Shown here: one piece after another, positions 1 through 12,800 of the stretch
Numbering within the stretch: position 1 is the stretch's first letter
Layout of the letters: each line of letters begins with the position of its first letter
Assembly: GCA_964036155.1 (NCBI GenBank)
Contig: OZ038423.1
Span: forward strand, 68,897,249 to 68,961,248
Direction: 5' to 3'
DNA from: Diploscapter coronatus
Taxonomy: Eukaryota > Nematoda > Chromadorea > Rhabditida > Rhabditidae
DNA: 64,000 bases
Program-made: the position numbers and the translations under genes
The notes under the pieces: generated by a model
What the model was told of the DNA's origin: nothing
What the model saw: the letters and a program-made list of their open reading frames with translations, nothing else
Databases searched by the model: none

Positions 1-3000
1 ATTTCATTCTGAAAGATATTAAATGTATTTCTTTTCTGTCAAGATTCAGGAAATAATATGTGAGGGTTTATTTTAAGTTTTAAAGAATGAACAAATACGC
101 TCCAAAATTATGCATGACAAGATCTATTCTTTTGATCATATTTTCTTTCCAGTCTGAAATTTTCGAACGCTTTAAAAATTTATCCAAGAGTGTGCTTGAA
201 AAGCTTCAAAAATTTGTGGCACCACTTTCTGCCGAAATTTTCATTCCACATTTTCGAAAGAGCCCTTTATAACCAAAGAGCTTTGTGCAGGAAAATGCAG
301 TCGAGTTGGATTTAGTTTGGCATAAGCAAAACAAGTTTGCTAGATCTCTCAGTTTCGGAACCCGCCCTCGAGGATTTTTTGCTGAAAATTATCTGATGAT
401 ACAATATTTACTCTAAATCTCCGGTCTTGGGTAAATTATCCCGCATTTATTACGAATTTCCTAGGCTTTTGACACAAATATTTGTAAAAACTCGCGCTTT
501 TTGCAGGAAAGGACAAAATTGCGGTTTTCTGGTTCGCACATATTTTAGGCTCGAAATTTTGAGAGACTTAGGTTCAGAGGAGTTTTCGAAATTTCTGCAA
601 ATTTTACACCCGAAATTCTCATAGTTTCAATTTGTATCTGAGATTTTTGGTTTCGTAGATTAAATTATACGCAGCTTTATAACGAGTATGCGTCATTTCG
701 GGTACTGAATTTTTTATTTTCAGACTAGAACGCGTCTCTATTATGTTGCATTTCTCATGCGTAAAGTACATAATTTCCGGGGCTTATAAAAATATTTCCG
801 ACCAAAAATACACCATTCTACCTATTTTATATCTAAATTTTTCATCAGTCTCGGAATTTAATCGGGGCGAAGTCGATAGATTTTTGTGTAGTCAAACAGG
901 GAAGAGACGTTGGTTTCTTATCAGAATTCCAAATTCCGAGAGACTTTTATGACTCCAGTTTATTTTTCTGATTTTTGAAAGGTCGATCGAATTTTATGCG
1001 GTCGCTCAAGGTTCTTTGTTATATTGAAAACGTAACATATTTCAGTTTTTGGTTTTTCCGCGTTTTGCGTCCACTTCTGTTTATTTTCGTACAATTCTAT
1101 GATTTGTATCACATTTTTTTCAAAATTCGAAGACTAAAGCTATTTCAGAGAGCGAAGAATAAATAAAATAGCTTCTATATGAGAAAGGTTCAATTTTTAT
1201 CCTTTTCAGAAAATTTGTATTTATTATCCTTCAAAAAATTTCCGACTGCTTACCTTAAAAATTCGTTTTTTGTCTTCGCGAGCCGACCAACCGAGCATAT
1301 GTTCCGAGGTTCTACCCTGCCTTTGTCAAATCAATATGTCCTGCTTTTTGTGCTGCTTTACTGCTAGAAAATTGACACGGAAATGGGAAAAACCCGAGGA
1401 TGTTTTCAAATGATTTGGCACACAGGGTTAGAGGCTCTTTTACAGCGCAATTTTGCCTCCGAGAAATTCTTTGATCCAGACAAATGTTTCGAAATTTTGA
1501 GATGAGATAGGAGTCTAGTTTTCTTCACTTCATCGGTCACTTTTGAAGGTACCTCTTTTAAAAAACTGAAACTCGATTTCTCATCTATATCCTTCCACCT
1601 TTGAATTTTGACTTAGTTTTATCAGATAGTTTTGATTGCCGAATATTTGTTTAGTTTCAGCTAGATTAGATGTTAAACCTAAAGTTTAGATATTTTCCCG
1701 CAATAATTTTTGTGCCGAATAATTACAAGTAGGGATGATCTCGACATTTATGCCGACTTTTTACTGTAGTTACCCCCAACTCCCCAAAACATGTGCTTTC
1801 GATTGTTTTTATTCAACATTTTTGCATTTTTCCCCGAAATGCCTTTGCGAGAATTTGTATTTATGATTCAGTACGTTGACAATGGGATAACATTTGCAAA
1901 ATTTCCTCGTCAAATTTGCAATTTTAATTGGTTTTTGCACGAATTCTGAACAAATCCCTAGAAAAATTCGAAATATACCAAATGCCCTTGCTCATACCAT
2001 AAATTGGAGCTAATCTATCTCTGTCCTCTCAAAAATTTCAACCTTTCCCAAAAACCGATCAGATCAAGAGAGTACCCGTCATCCATTTATAACATGTTTT
2101 GATTCATATTTCCGCAAAATTCAACATGTTTGCGAAATTTCCAATAAATACCACAAAAAATTCACGTGTAGCCTTGAATAGGTCAATATTTAACGGTGCT
2201 CGGAAGTGTTGCTCCCGAATAAGGTCTAGAAGAACACGTGTTGCAGGAGTTTAGAGCCCTATTGTTAAAAATTTCGAGGTTTGGATTTTCATTGCTACCG
2301 CCCCATGTTTATTTTGTTCAAATCGGCGTCCATTATTTGAGAAAAATTGCTCCCGCTCGAAGTGGTGCTGAATTTCGGAGATCATTTTTGGTATTATTGA
2401 GCAGGTTTATTTCAAAATTTTCCCGGAAATCGATTTTGGGACAAGTTTTTCGACGACTAATATAATTTTCCATAAGTGAGCGTTGGTTCTTGACAAGAGC
2501 GAATTTATCATTATTCGTTTAGGCGTTTTTCTTTGTGCCCAGTAAGTTCTTTGTTAGTCAGAGGATTATACCAGCCGTTTTTAGACTGGTATACTTGATC
2601 ATGTGATTAGAGATTTTCCGGTATCTCTTTCAAATGGCCTCTTTTCTATCAGGCAGGGGTACTCTTTCAGATATCTCGCTTTCTCTCTCATTTTTATTTC
2701 GTCAAAAATCGATAGAAATCCCGTTATTGTTTCTAATTTCAAAATCTTAAGTTTTCTCGAAAATGACTCATTTTCCCGTACCTTGCAAAAAATGTTGTGA
2801 AAAAACGAGAAAAATAATGTACTTTCTCAAAAATATCTATAAAAATCCGTAGTTTCCTGTTCAAGTTACCGTTTTGAAAAATTTCTTCGATTCTGATGAA
2901 AATTTTACAAATCTACTATCATTTCGCAACTCAAAGCACTGATTTTTCACGTGAATTTCAATTTCTTGATAATCGAATTCTCGTCTTGCGTCGTATTTTT

Positions 3001-3118
3001 CGTGGTTTCACGAACTTTGATAAGTGGTAAGAACGTTCGAATTTTTCCTTATCACTACTCAAGATCTAAATTTCTTATAAACAGCCGATGAAAATTTGCG
3101 ACCGTTTCCGAATTTCAG
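1..3118. other. Non-coding stretch, no gene seen
   Basis: The sequence is AT-rich with many short runs such as TTTTCGAAATTT on both strands. No chain of phase-compatible exons could be built on either strand, and open frames here are all under 80 codons and low in complexity. The last 20 or so bases run into an acceptor-like TTTCAG at about 3114-3119 that belongs to the following gene. The stretch could hold promoter sequence for that gene, but no clear TATA element was identified. Confidence 0.5.
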
Positions 3119-3139
3119 TGCGGTATTCCGTATTCAAAT

Positions 3140-4214
3140 ATGCCCATAGCGCTCAAATATAAGACAGTTATTTTCGACTATGGAGAAGTAATCTGGATGC
3201 AGTCAAGGAACATTCATGTTTACAAACGTAATAAAAAATGCTTTTTTAAAACAAATTTTATGCCAATTTTTCAGAGATAGAAGAGGACAATAATTTGGCG
3301 GAAAATAGTCTAGTCGACACTTTGACGAGTTCTGAACTATCACAGATTTTGCCAGCCATGTTTCAGGTTAATCTAAGAAATTCTAATTTCTATTTACAAA
3401 ATAGTATTTTTAAAATTTCCGGACTGTATTTTATCATCTAAATTTTCTTGAAATGTCCAAACGCATTAATATAATTTGTCTACTTTTCAAAAATGAAATT
3501 TTAGCACAACCTCCTGATCGGCCAATATACCGCTGAAGAGTTCGATGAGTTTTTCACAAAGGCTTACAACAAGAAATTTGGAACCGACTTCAAGAAACTC
3601 AAATTCTTCTCCGCTATTGAATACGATAAGGACGCGATTTATGTAATTTCTAAAATTAAAACTCGTTTTTTTCTTCTAATTTGAACATTTTTAGGAGGAA
3701 GCCGTACTTCATATGTGCCTCATATTGAGGGAAATGGGCATCAAAACTGCGCTAATGCTGGATACCTATCATGTAGATGATGCTAGAAAGGGTAAGTTTG
3801 AAAAATTTAAGATTTTTTTTCCAAAAGTAAGTTATTTTTATCAAATTTTTAAAAATCTAGGCCGAAAACTGCCCGGCATGGACAAATACTTCGACTACAT
3901 TTTCGAGTCGTGTTTGGAGGGTGTCAAAAAGCCAGACCCGAAATTTTTCAAGGTTAGCAAAAGTGCTAGTTGGTGGAAAGCGTTAACTTTAGGTAGTCCT
4001 AGATAGGTTAGACGTCGATCCTAGCGAGGTGATCTTTATCGATGACGCTAAGGCAAATTGCAATACTGCGAAGAGTCTGGGTATGAACGTTATTCGAGTA
4101 AGCTATTTTAGCTTCCTTCTTAGCAAGTCTCGTCAATTTTCCAAATTCCAGGTCGAAAACAGCTTTGACATGCTAGAAGACTTGCAGGAAATGTTGGGTT
4201 TCGAGCTCGACTAG
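3140..4214 (+). CDS. HAD-superfamily hydrolase (EPHX2 N-domain / ACAD10-like)
   Basis: Seven exons join in phase: 3140-3227, 3275-3366, 3505-3642, 3695-3791, 3861-3952, 3993-4097 and 4152-4214, giving 224 residues, the usual size for a stand-alone HAD subclass IA protein. The nucleophile motif is FDYGEV near residue 12. The third motif lies in VKKPDPKFFK, where the first lysines are the conserved ones, and the fourth is VIFIDDAKANC with paired aspartates. The second motif-I position is Gly rather than Asp, as is common in the epoxide-hydrolase N-terminal and ACAD10 group, so a phosphatase or phosphonatase-like activity is inferred and the substrate is unknown. There is no signal peptide, so it is probably cytosolic. 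The start ATG is preceded at about 3119 by ATTTCAG, a likely trans-splice acceptor. A candidate AATAAA follows near 4420. Confidence 0.88.
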
Positions 4215-5020
4215 ATCTTTTTAATTTGATCAAAAATCTTTAAATTTGTCTAACAATGAATTTGAGAAACAATCATATTATCCACACCAGTCATTATATC
4301 AAACGTGTTACCATTTTTGTACATAAATTTGATGTGCCTCGAAACTTAAAAATATCACGAATTTTCATGTAAATATTATTATTCAAACACAGAATTTAAT
4401 GCAAGTTCTTTCCTATTTCTAATAAATCGTTATTTATTATTAAACTTTCATTATATTCGGGAATATCAAGACACCAATTAAAACCTGTCTAAAATACTGG
4501 ATATCTAAGTAATGGGTTAATTAAATTATTCAATTAGAGATCTTCTAAGATATCCATTGTGGTAACCTGGTATCAGATGCACAGAAATAATGATGATAAT
4601 TTGACAGCGCCAAATTAGCACTTAGGCTATCTTATCTAAGATATTAGTTGACGAATCAGTATGAGTCTGGTTATCGTCATTATCCAGTTTCGTCTTATCG
4701 CGAGCAGTCGGGCCAGAAGCAGAACTACGCCTAGTCGCCAGCGGTGGTATCGCTGGGCGACTCTAGTCAGTTACAAGGCGCGAAAGACTCTCGACGGGAT
4801 TGAGTAGTCACTCGTATGAGACGAGTAGTCTGTGACCAGGATGGAACACCCGAACTAGAATCTGCTGATGATCTATTGAGATCTAATGATGATGATGATA
4901 ATAAATCATTCATTCCTCAAACTTGTTGCTGATGTTATTGACTCTGATCATGTCATTATTTATAACGTCAAGGGCTATAAGATCCATTGCCACTTTATCA
5001 AATCATTTTCTCGACCGACT
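4215..5020. other. Intergenic region with hairpin-rich GC island
   Basis: This gap separates the HAD gene from the ground-like gene, both on the plus strand. Most of it is AT-rich. From about 4700 to 4850 the composition changes to GC-rich. It holds one stem formed by GTCGCCAGCG (4734-4743) and CGCTGGGCGAC (4751-4761) around a GTGGTAT loop, and a second stem ACTCGT (4810-4815) / ACGAGT (4821-4826). A GATGATGAT run lies at about 4885. No coding exon was supported. Confidence 0.5.
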
Positions 5021-6960
5021 ATGGTGCTTCTAACCAGCTTTTTATCGCTTTTCATTTTCTTAAACGAAATTTCTGCAAAATGCTATTCAAATTCAGGTGA
5101 TATTTATAGTGGAATTACGAATATCAATTAGTTTTTCGTACTCATTAGGTACGAATTTTAAATTTAGATCGAAAAACATCTGAATGTTCCAATCTTTGAG
5201 TTAAACAAGACGTTACTTTTTACAATTTGCATTATTTCTTGGTTATGAAATAATGAAACATCAGTTGTGAAAAATTCGACTTATTTCATTATTTATCACA
5301 TTTGTGTGGGCTAACTTTGAAGTCTTTTGAATCCTTGACGATAAAATGATTAGATTTTCAACCAAATTCTATACACTTCCACTTCTTATCTTTTATTAGG
5401 AAACTAGAAATCAGGGGTGTTCAGAATTCCGATTCCGGAATCATTTTGGTCAAAAACAAGCTATTCTCTCCCTGAAAAAATGTTAGAAGAGAGGAAAAGA
5501 TACGATACGGAATTTTCCTGGATACCAATTTGATTGAAATAGGAGAGTAAAATGCAAATCTTTCCCAAACAAACTGAAACTTCGAGTTCACCCGATGAAT
5601 AAGCATGGGAAATCTGAAGAGGAAAAGCGATTTCTCGTACAAACGTAGTTCATCATAGTTCTACCTTGTGTTTGTGGCGTAATTTAGTCAGTTTTATTGT
5701 TCCCGTGGAACTTGCAAAAATTTCTTTGAGTTCCATATTTCAGGACTCAAAGAGGGTAATTGGTAAAAGTTTTCAACCAGCAATAATCGTACCTCAGCAG
5801 AGCTTCATAGGTCACGATAACGCTCGTGCGCAAGAATACCTCTACCCCGCCTTTCCACTATATAACCCCTCGAACTACTAACATCCCGGGCGACATTCCA
5901 CCTTTCTCTAACGCGCCTGGCTATCTAGTACTTCCCAACACTATTTCGCCCAGGGAGATAGAAACGAGAGACGCAGAGAGTCCTCATTGGCGGAGTAGCA
6001 AAGGAGGGAGTAGTCTGGCGCAATGCCAAAAATTTCGAAATAATTGAGTTTTATTTTTATTTTGAATATATCGAAATATCAACTTTTCCATGTTTTAAAT
6101 AACTTTTAGGCTATGCCTGCTGTAATTTGGAACTCAACAATGTTATGGAGGAGACGTATGAAAGTCTGAAGTCGGAAGCCATCTTCAACCCGTGTAATTT
6201 GCATATTATTGCAACGAAAATTCAGGTCAGAATATTGGGTTAGCTATTTTTCGGTACTTGGAAAATTCGTAACTTGAAGTAATAACGTGATGGATTAGGA
6301 GAGGATAGAAATTTTTCCTACTTTCTCTCATTATTTCGCAAGTTGCGAATTTGCTAAGTTATTATTGATTTTTCAAAGTCGATTTTCAGAAGAAATGCGA
6401 AGAAACGTTCTCACACCCGTTTGAGACGATTGCGGCCTACGCGGATTTCGCAGGAGATTTGATTTGCAAGATCGAAATCGGTGGAAAGTAGGTTTCAAGA
6501 ATTTGCATGTCTCATTTACACACAATCAAATGGCGTGATAGTCATTCCCGTTTAGCTAGAATTTCATAAAATGGCTTGCGGATTATACACCGACACCGTC
6601 TATATTAGGCACCGAGTTTCAGAGCGAAGGAGTGTAGGCAAAGTAGAGAAATAAGAAAAAGAACCGGTGTTTTTTTTACAGGCAGTGTCGGTGTTCCGGC
6701 GATGTATAATACAAGAGGCCTCATCAAATTTGGTTTGAATTGAAGCTAATCCTATATTATATGATTCAAAATATTACTTGATATTGGAAAATGTTCTGCG
6801 TTTTAATGCCGTTATTATATCGTCAAATATTAAACTCATTTTTTCGCCTTTCAGATACATGATATCCTACGCGACCCCGTATAAGGCCGATACAGCTATC
6901 GACTTTGCTCTGCCTGACGGTCAAGAAATCCGAGAAGAACAAATTCATTCGTATCGATAA
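5021..6960 (+). CDS. Ground-like domain secreted protein
   Basis: Four exons join in phase: 5021-5096, 6110-6225, 6390-6487 and 6855-6960, encoding 131 residues. Residues 1-19 form a hydrophobic signal peptide ending near NEISAKC. The rest matches the nematode ground-like domain: a CC-N start (YACCNLELNNVM), PCNLHIIATKIQ in the middle, then a C-terminal core with FETIAAYADF, LICKIEIGG and ISYATP. The four family cysteines (the CC pair, PC, KC and IC) are present. Ground-like proteins are nematode-specific secreted proteins related to hedgehog-like families and are often made by epidermis or glia; that role is family knowledge, not seen here. Intron 1 is unusually long (about 1 kb) and carries a dispersed repeat and a CTATTT/GAGACGCAGAG block. 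Whether the ATG at 5021 or an earlier in-frame start is used is uncertain, but 5021 gives the best signal peptide. Confidence 0.9.
5435..5572. repeat. Dispersed repeat copy in ground-like intron 1
   Basis: The segment around 5505-5548 (ATACGGAATTTTCCTGGATA then CCAATTTGATTG, ending GGAGAGT) closely matches 54743-54795 in the dehydrogenase intron. An upstream CTCTCCCTG block (about 5464-5473) also has a counterpart there. The two copies therefore look like members of one interspersed family. The limits given are approximate. Confidence 0.55.
5941..5980. promoter_or_regulatory. CTATTT plus GAGACGCAGAG motif pair in intron
   Basis: CTATTTCGCC at 5941 is followed by GAGACGCAGAGAG at 5968-5980. 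The same pair, in either order or strand, recurs in the long non-coding region (for example at 26135/26146 and 26944/26963). It may mark an internal promoter or enhancer within intron 1, but no transcript evidence is available. Confidence 0.3.
6572..6712. repeat. Imperfect inverted repeat in ground-like intron 3
   Basis: GGATTATACACCGACACC near 6578 is mirrored by GTGTCGGTGTTCCGGCGATG then TATAAT ending near 6712. The right arm has a short insertion relative to the left. The element fills much of the third intron and resembles a small non-autonomous fold-back element. No target-site duplication was confirmed. Confidence 0.45.
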
Positions 6961-6975
6961 TCTTTAGCTTTAGCT

Positions 6976-7026
6976 TTTATTTAAATTAAAAGGAAGACAA
7001 ATAATTAAATAAGCCTATTCAATAAA
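6976..7026. terminator. Overlapping convergent poly(A) signals
   Basis: A plus-strand AATAAA at 7021-7026 lies 61 bases after the ground-like stop. A minus-strand AATAAA (TTTATT, 6976-6981) lies about 150 bases after the HDDC2-type stop at 7129. Each signal lies beyond the other, so the two mature 3' ends would overlap as antisense. Confidence 0.5.
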
Positions 7027-7128
7027 AATTATATCCTTGAAGTAGGCAAATTATCATTGTCATGAAAAAAAATAATTGAATAATCCTATTAAAATGGCTA
7101 ACAAAGAATAAAATAATTAGGAACAAAA

Positions 7129-8553
7129 TTATATCTTATCACCGTTGTCTTTGTCTTTGTTCTGGTCATTTTCTCTTCTAACATTCCGCTTCTCCCGAAG
7201 TTCTTTGTCCCAGGCAGTGAATGGCTCCAGAGAAAAGCACCCTTTTGTCGAGGTGAAGAATTGATCGAGGTCGATTCCTGAAAAAAAGACTAATCTCAAG
7301 ACTACATCTAGAAGCTAGTGTACATTTACTACCTTTTCCATTAATTTATGCATGAAACAAGTGTCTAGGCATCTAGTTCAGAAATTGGTTTTAGGCATTA
7401 AAGGCAACTTGGAACCCGCACGACGTTCAAGGCCTCAAAACGCGCGAAATAGTGTGGGGGGAAGAAAGCCTACAACCAAATGCCCTACTCTAACCATACA
7501 CTATTCGAATGTCTTGAGGATTCCCGATATTCATATTAAATGCGCAACTATTAAAGGGCTAGATATTTGGTTCAAATATAGGTTTTCAGATAGCCAAAGA
7601 ATTTAAAACATACCATATTTCCTCTCATAGGCGTCGGCCTGCGCGACCATGTCGAATTTGTCGAGATGGAAGACGACTTTCGCGGGCAGCGTCTCTCGCT
7701 TCTCGTATTCCCACCAGAGAGCGTTTATCTCGTCGGAAATTGCCGGCACGAAAGAAGAGATTTTCTGTACTGCCTGAATTTTAGTCGTTTATTGTGGTTT
7801 TCTTACGCCAATTTCAGACCTATCGTGGTTCACTAGAAAACTTGACGCTTGAAGATTTTTAAAACACGTGCTTCTAATTGTAATATCGAACCACTTGTAA
7901 TTTCGATGTAATAATAGGGTACATGATATTAATGATACTTTTGAAGAGTAGAGTAAATAATTGTAAAAAGTTTTTAAAAACATTTAAAATTTTCTACCTC
8001 TGCTTCCAAATTCTGTTTGTCCTCTTCGCTGACTCCGCAGTGCGGTGTGATGTCGCCAATCAGCGCCTCCCCGATGTCGTGGACCAACGCGACTCGGACG
8101 GTGCGGTTGATGTCCAACGATGGAATTTGACCTTCCAGAGACATAGCAAGGACGGCCATGCGATACTAAAATGGAAAACACAGTAATTCTCTATTCTAAT
8201 TCATCTTAATTATAAAAATACCATGTGGCACGCAACGGTTTCGGGCTCGGGGACCTGAATTTCTAAAATTTATACATTGTCAAAGTTTGAGTAAAAAGAC
8301 CGGAATAAAAAATTTGCATTTTAGCATAAAGGTGCTTCATCTAATAATTGAATAAAACATCAAATTTACAACTATTATCTCAGATGTGTCTATGATACGA
8401 ATTATCAATAGTGAAGTAAGGGCTTAGACCTTTTATTTTAATTTCGATTTCTCTAAAACCAACCCCACACTTGACCCATCCAGTCCGTTTCAGGTGCTTC
8501 AGGTTGTCCAGAATCTCGAGAAGTTCGAAGATTTTCAGCGGATCTTTCGACAT
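7129..8553 (-). CDS. HD-domain 5'-deoxynucleotidase, HDDC2 type
   Basis: Five exons on the minus strand join in phase: 8553-8464, 8254-8222, 8165-7998, 7773-7614 and 7277-7129. They total exactly 600 coding bases, or 199 residues, the usual length of HDDC2/YfbR-type enzymes. The family signature is complete: LKRTGW near residue 25, the first metal-binding His in CHMYRMA, the HD pair in ALVHDIGEALIGD, and the late Asp in FHLDKFD. This group removes the 5' phosphate from deoxynucleoside monophosphates and uses a divalent metal ion. Cytosolic location is expected, since no signal or membrane segment is seen. The start ATG lies 3 bases after ATTTCAG, a likely spliced-leader acceptor. Intron 4 carries a reverse CTATTT motif at 7447-7452. 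The gene is convergent with the ground-like gene. Confidence 0.93.
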
Positions 8554-9831
8554 TTACTGAAATTTAGGTGGTTTTTTCTCAAATTTGAAAAAATGAAGGT
8601 ATCGAAGATGAAAATTATATCTGTGGGGAAAAGTAGAAGATTTTGAAATTTCTCAGATTTATTCTCCTTTCAATCAAAATTACTACAGAATCGACAATCG
8701 ACCACCGAGATATACAAAAAAAAACAGTGAAAAGTGTTACCTAGCCTTAAAAATTTCAAGTATACCAAACAATTTTCAGGTCAGGTATTTTTAGAAGAGT
8801 TTTCTTACTTCTCATGAAACCTTGAGCATCTGTGCGCGTATTATGCTATTATCTGTAAATCTCAAAATCAATAAGAGGTTTTAAAAAATTCGGTCCAAAA
8901 ATTCACTTCTTTAAAAATTTAGGTCGAATTTTTAGCCTCATAAAAATCCATGAAACTGAATATCTGCTACCTAAAATATTTGATAAAACGGTTGTTTTCT
9001 TGGGTTAAATTCGAAAATATCTGACCAGTGTTCAAGTATAGGATCTGAAATCTCTAAAATCACCTGGCGATATTTTCGAATTTTTAATGGAGATGAGTGT
9101 AAGTTTGCAGAAAATATCTGGCGAAGAATGATCAAATGGACGAAAAGAGGGGGTATATTGTTAAAATCAGAAAACTGGACTTATTTTATAAAGTGGACGG
9201 AATAAAAATCAAAAAAATTCAGGACTAGAGCTTGAATAAAACGTAGGTTCTTAGCATCAGAACAGGGAAAACGAGTATTCTGAATTTGTCAGAAAAGGAG
9301 CGAAGCTTAAAAATTGCGAAAAAAAATCAAGTGAAAACCCTTCAGAAAAGCTGAATTTGGAAACTTTACTGATAAAAGATAAAACACCCTCGAAAAGTTA
9401 CTTTTTACGAAAATAAAGAGAAAAGGGCGAATAAGTAAGCCATTATGAAAATAAACTTTTTGCATTACCACAAAGGTTAAAATTTATAAAACAAAAAATG
9501 GAAAGAAAGAAATTGTGTAGAATGAAAATTTTGAAGGGCATTTTTTGAGAAGTAATATTCGCGATTGAAAGACTTTTATACACTTTTGGATATATAGAGC
9601 AAGGAACGGGCGTAACACGTTATACCCTTCCTAACATTTTTTAAAAATTACTTCCCAAAAATCCTCAAAAATACCCTATTTATGAATCTTTTGAAGCACC
9701 AAGTCCAAGTTCTCTTCTATGAGTGCTTTTCTCTTCAAAAATAGCGAAAAAGTGCTCATTACTTTGAGAGTACTAAAAATCCTTCTTTTTATCTTCAGCA
9801 TTCAATTTCTCGTTCAAACACTCGAATTCCT
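8554..9831. other. Intergenic region, no gene seen
   Basis: The region is AT-rich with many A- and T-runs. It lies between the start of the HDDC2-type gene and the 3' end of the next minus-strand gene, so it holds the promoter of the first and the 3' flank of the second. No phase-consistent exons, RNA gene or clear repeat was found. Confidence 0.5.
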
Positions 9832-12800
9832 TTACTCCGTTTTAGCCTTGGCACTTCCAGCGGCTTCAATCGAGTATAGTTGCATCATCAGAAAGGCTGT
9901 GTTCAGCGATTCATCCATGCCCTCCGTGCTCAGCGTCAGAGTGAGAGTGCGGGGACAGGATTCTTCTGTAAATCGATTTTTTAAATTGAGAATTTTGAAA
10001 AGAAAAAAAACTTTCTACAAAATTTGAATAAATAAGACCGGTATAATATTTTGAGGAAAAAAGTAATAGAAGATTGAGAAAAATGGATATTTTTGAAAAT
10101 GATTGAACAACATCAGTCCCTACCTCTGCAAACGACATCCTTGGGCAACCAATAGGCGTAGTAGAATCCGTTGTGGACGTCCGGGCACGCGTTCGTCAGC
10201 CTCTGGTCCGTCAGTACGCGCTGCCCGTTGCCGGTTACAGTCATTCTCAAAATCGTATAATTTTTTCAATTGTTTCAAAAGTTATCAAATTCAGAAAAAT
10301 TGTTATGCTTCAATAAATCTCATCTTTACCAAATAAAATTGCAACTAATATTGATTTGTTTTTTCTGATTAGGACCAATAGTTCAAAATGTTTTTTCTGT
10401 CTCAAAAAATCTAAAACTTCATAAAGCAGTTTTTAAATTAATTTTTCTTCTATTCTGCAATTTAAAAATAGTAAAAGAAATGAAAAATATTACGTCGGTG
10501 TTTCCGGAATGAGGTTGAATCTGTCGAAATTGATAGCCGAGGTGCTCTGTTTGTCGGGGTCGTTGGTTGGAGGATAGGCCAATCGAGTTCGCACCAAATG
10601 GGGCGTCCGGGCAGGCATGATGCAGTCCTGCTGCGTGAATGCGCAAGGGATGATAAACAAAAGCTGAAAATATAAAAATAGCAATACATTTTAGAGAATT
10701 TCGTGAAATTAGATTATTCTTGAGATTCAACAACATGCAGTTTCCCTTGGCTCTATATTTTTGAAACTTGTACGCTTCAAAAGAATAGAAATCTTATGAA
10801 GTTTCGTGATAGAATAGTGTCATATGTGCATTGCTTAAAATAAAAATGATGTTTCAAAAAACAGCATGTTTAAAATGATGTTTTCAATATCTAATAGACG
10901 GTGTTTGATACATTGAATCTAAATTAAAAAGAAAGAAAAAAACTCACAAACTGGTAGTGAGGTCCGCAAGTTTCACCGTCCGAGTGGAAAATCAGCTCGA
11001 TTTGGCGTTTGTGCTGCAATTTATTTTTTTTGAGAATACAAATTCTAAATTAAAAAAAAAATAGAAAAATAATTCAAAAAAGCCTTACGCATCCAGGCGC
11101 TAGCGACCTTTCGACATCCGAATCTATCGGTTTCACATCCACTGGCCTCCCGACTTTCACCATGTGCAACTGGGTCATCGGGCAGCAGATTTTAACTTTG
11201 GCTGAAAATTTCGATTTTTCAAAAATCCTACTTTTCAATAAAATTATATTACGAGATGTGGAATTCAAAACTAGGCAAGATAGGGTTGTTTCAGTCCATT
11301 TTATTTATTATTTTCTTAGAGGATTAAATGTTCAAACTCACCTCCCAAGAAATACCTAACCCAGGCCAGCATGATCCTTCCCAGAGCGCCCATCCTATCA
11401 TAGACGAATTTCCCAGTTCCATGATTTTCCGTAACCCTGCTGGAATGAATGTAGTTGACTAGCTGACCGAGGTCAGAGCCTTGCCACATCAATTGTTTGA
11501 CCTGAAAATTCGCACAAAACTAAGATAAAACTGGCAATAAGTTCGTCCTTTTTCGTTTTATAACTTATGAAAATTTGAAACCTATAAAAGAAGAATTTTC
11601 TCACCATCAAAGTATTGGCCCTCTTGAACGCGAAAGTAATGGGTCGGAAAGAGCAGGCGGTTTTCGACTCAGTGTCAGCGCCGTATTTCAAGAGGCAATC
11701 CATCTAAAAATGTTTGATAAAAGGAGTCTTATTATTTGTAATAATGTCAGACCTGACAAGGATACCCCGTCAACGCGGCGAAGTGGATCGGTTTGAGCCT
11801 GAAATTCGGCTCTTCCTGGCCGATGAAACGAACGCGCTGTTCTAGGTTTGAAATTGAAAGAAGGAGGTCCATCATCCTAAAATAGGAAAATTTTTAAAAA
11901 CCTCAAAAATATGCCGAAAAACAATTTCAATAAAATGATCTTTCTCTACTGTCTCATGTTTTCTTTAACAAACGACACGCGAAAGGGGAAGAAAGAGCAA
12001 AAAATCGATAGCCATAATCCCTAGGATATCGATTTTTTAAATTTTAATTATTCATTTCTTCTAAATTCCTAAAAAAATCGATTTTACTCAATTCGACGGG
12101 GAAAATAAAAATTTTAAAACCCCACAAGCAATCTCCATGTCCCCTCTTGAAGCAAGGCAGCATCTCGCCAGTCGACTTTTTCGCCGGCCGAATGCCCGAC
12201 GCTAAATACATCAGCAGAGAGGTGTGATCGTCGTTAGAGAAGGATGAGAAAATGGACTGAAAATTAGTTTTAATTTTATTTTTTAGAAGGTAGAAATATT
12301 GCTATTAGAGATTGCTTTCTATAGAAAAAGAAATGACTTTGTGGAACTCGTGAATTTTTGAATAGTAATAGAACGAAAAAGTTCTGTCGAAAAATTAGAG
12401 AATTTCTTGAAATTAGTAATTTTTTTTACAAAAAGACACCAAGATTTTCTACAGAAGAGCCATAAAATTCTTAAGAAATCGAGGGTTTTTGCCCAAAATC
12501 AAATCCAGCAATTCGACCAATTGGCTAACCTCAACAATTATCTCCAGTCTTTTCTTCCTTGCCATTTTAGCGAACGTCTTGCTTCTTCTCGTCAGAATTG
12601 TCTCGATCTTCACAATTCTAGAATAGGCCTTTTTGACTTGACCGTTCAGAATCTGCCACAGGAAGGTACGCATCCAGAGGTTGTCCACTTTGTTGATGTT
12701 CTGGAAAAGATATTTTATTTATCACTTTTTATTTTACCTTCTGAAAGTTAAGAGAAATTGTAACATGGTATAAAATGTTCAGTTTAGCAAATTTATGACT

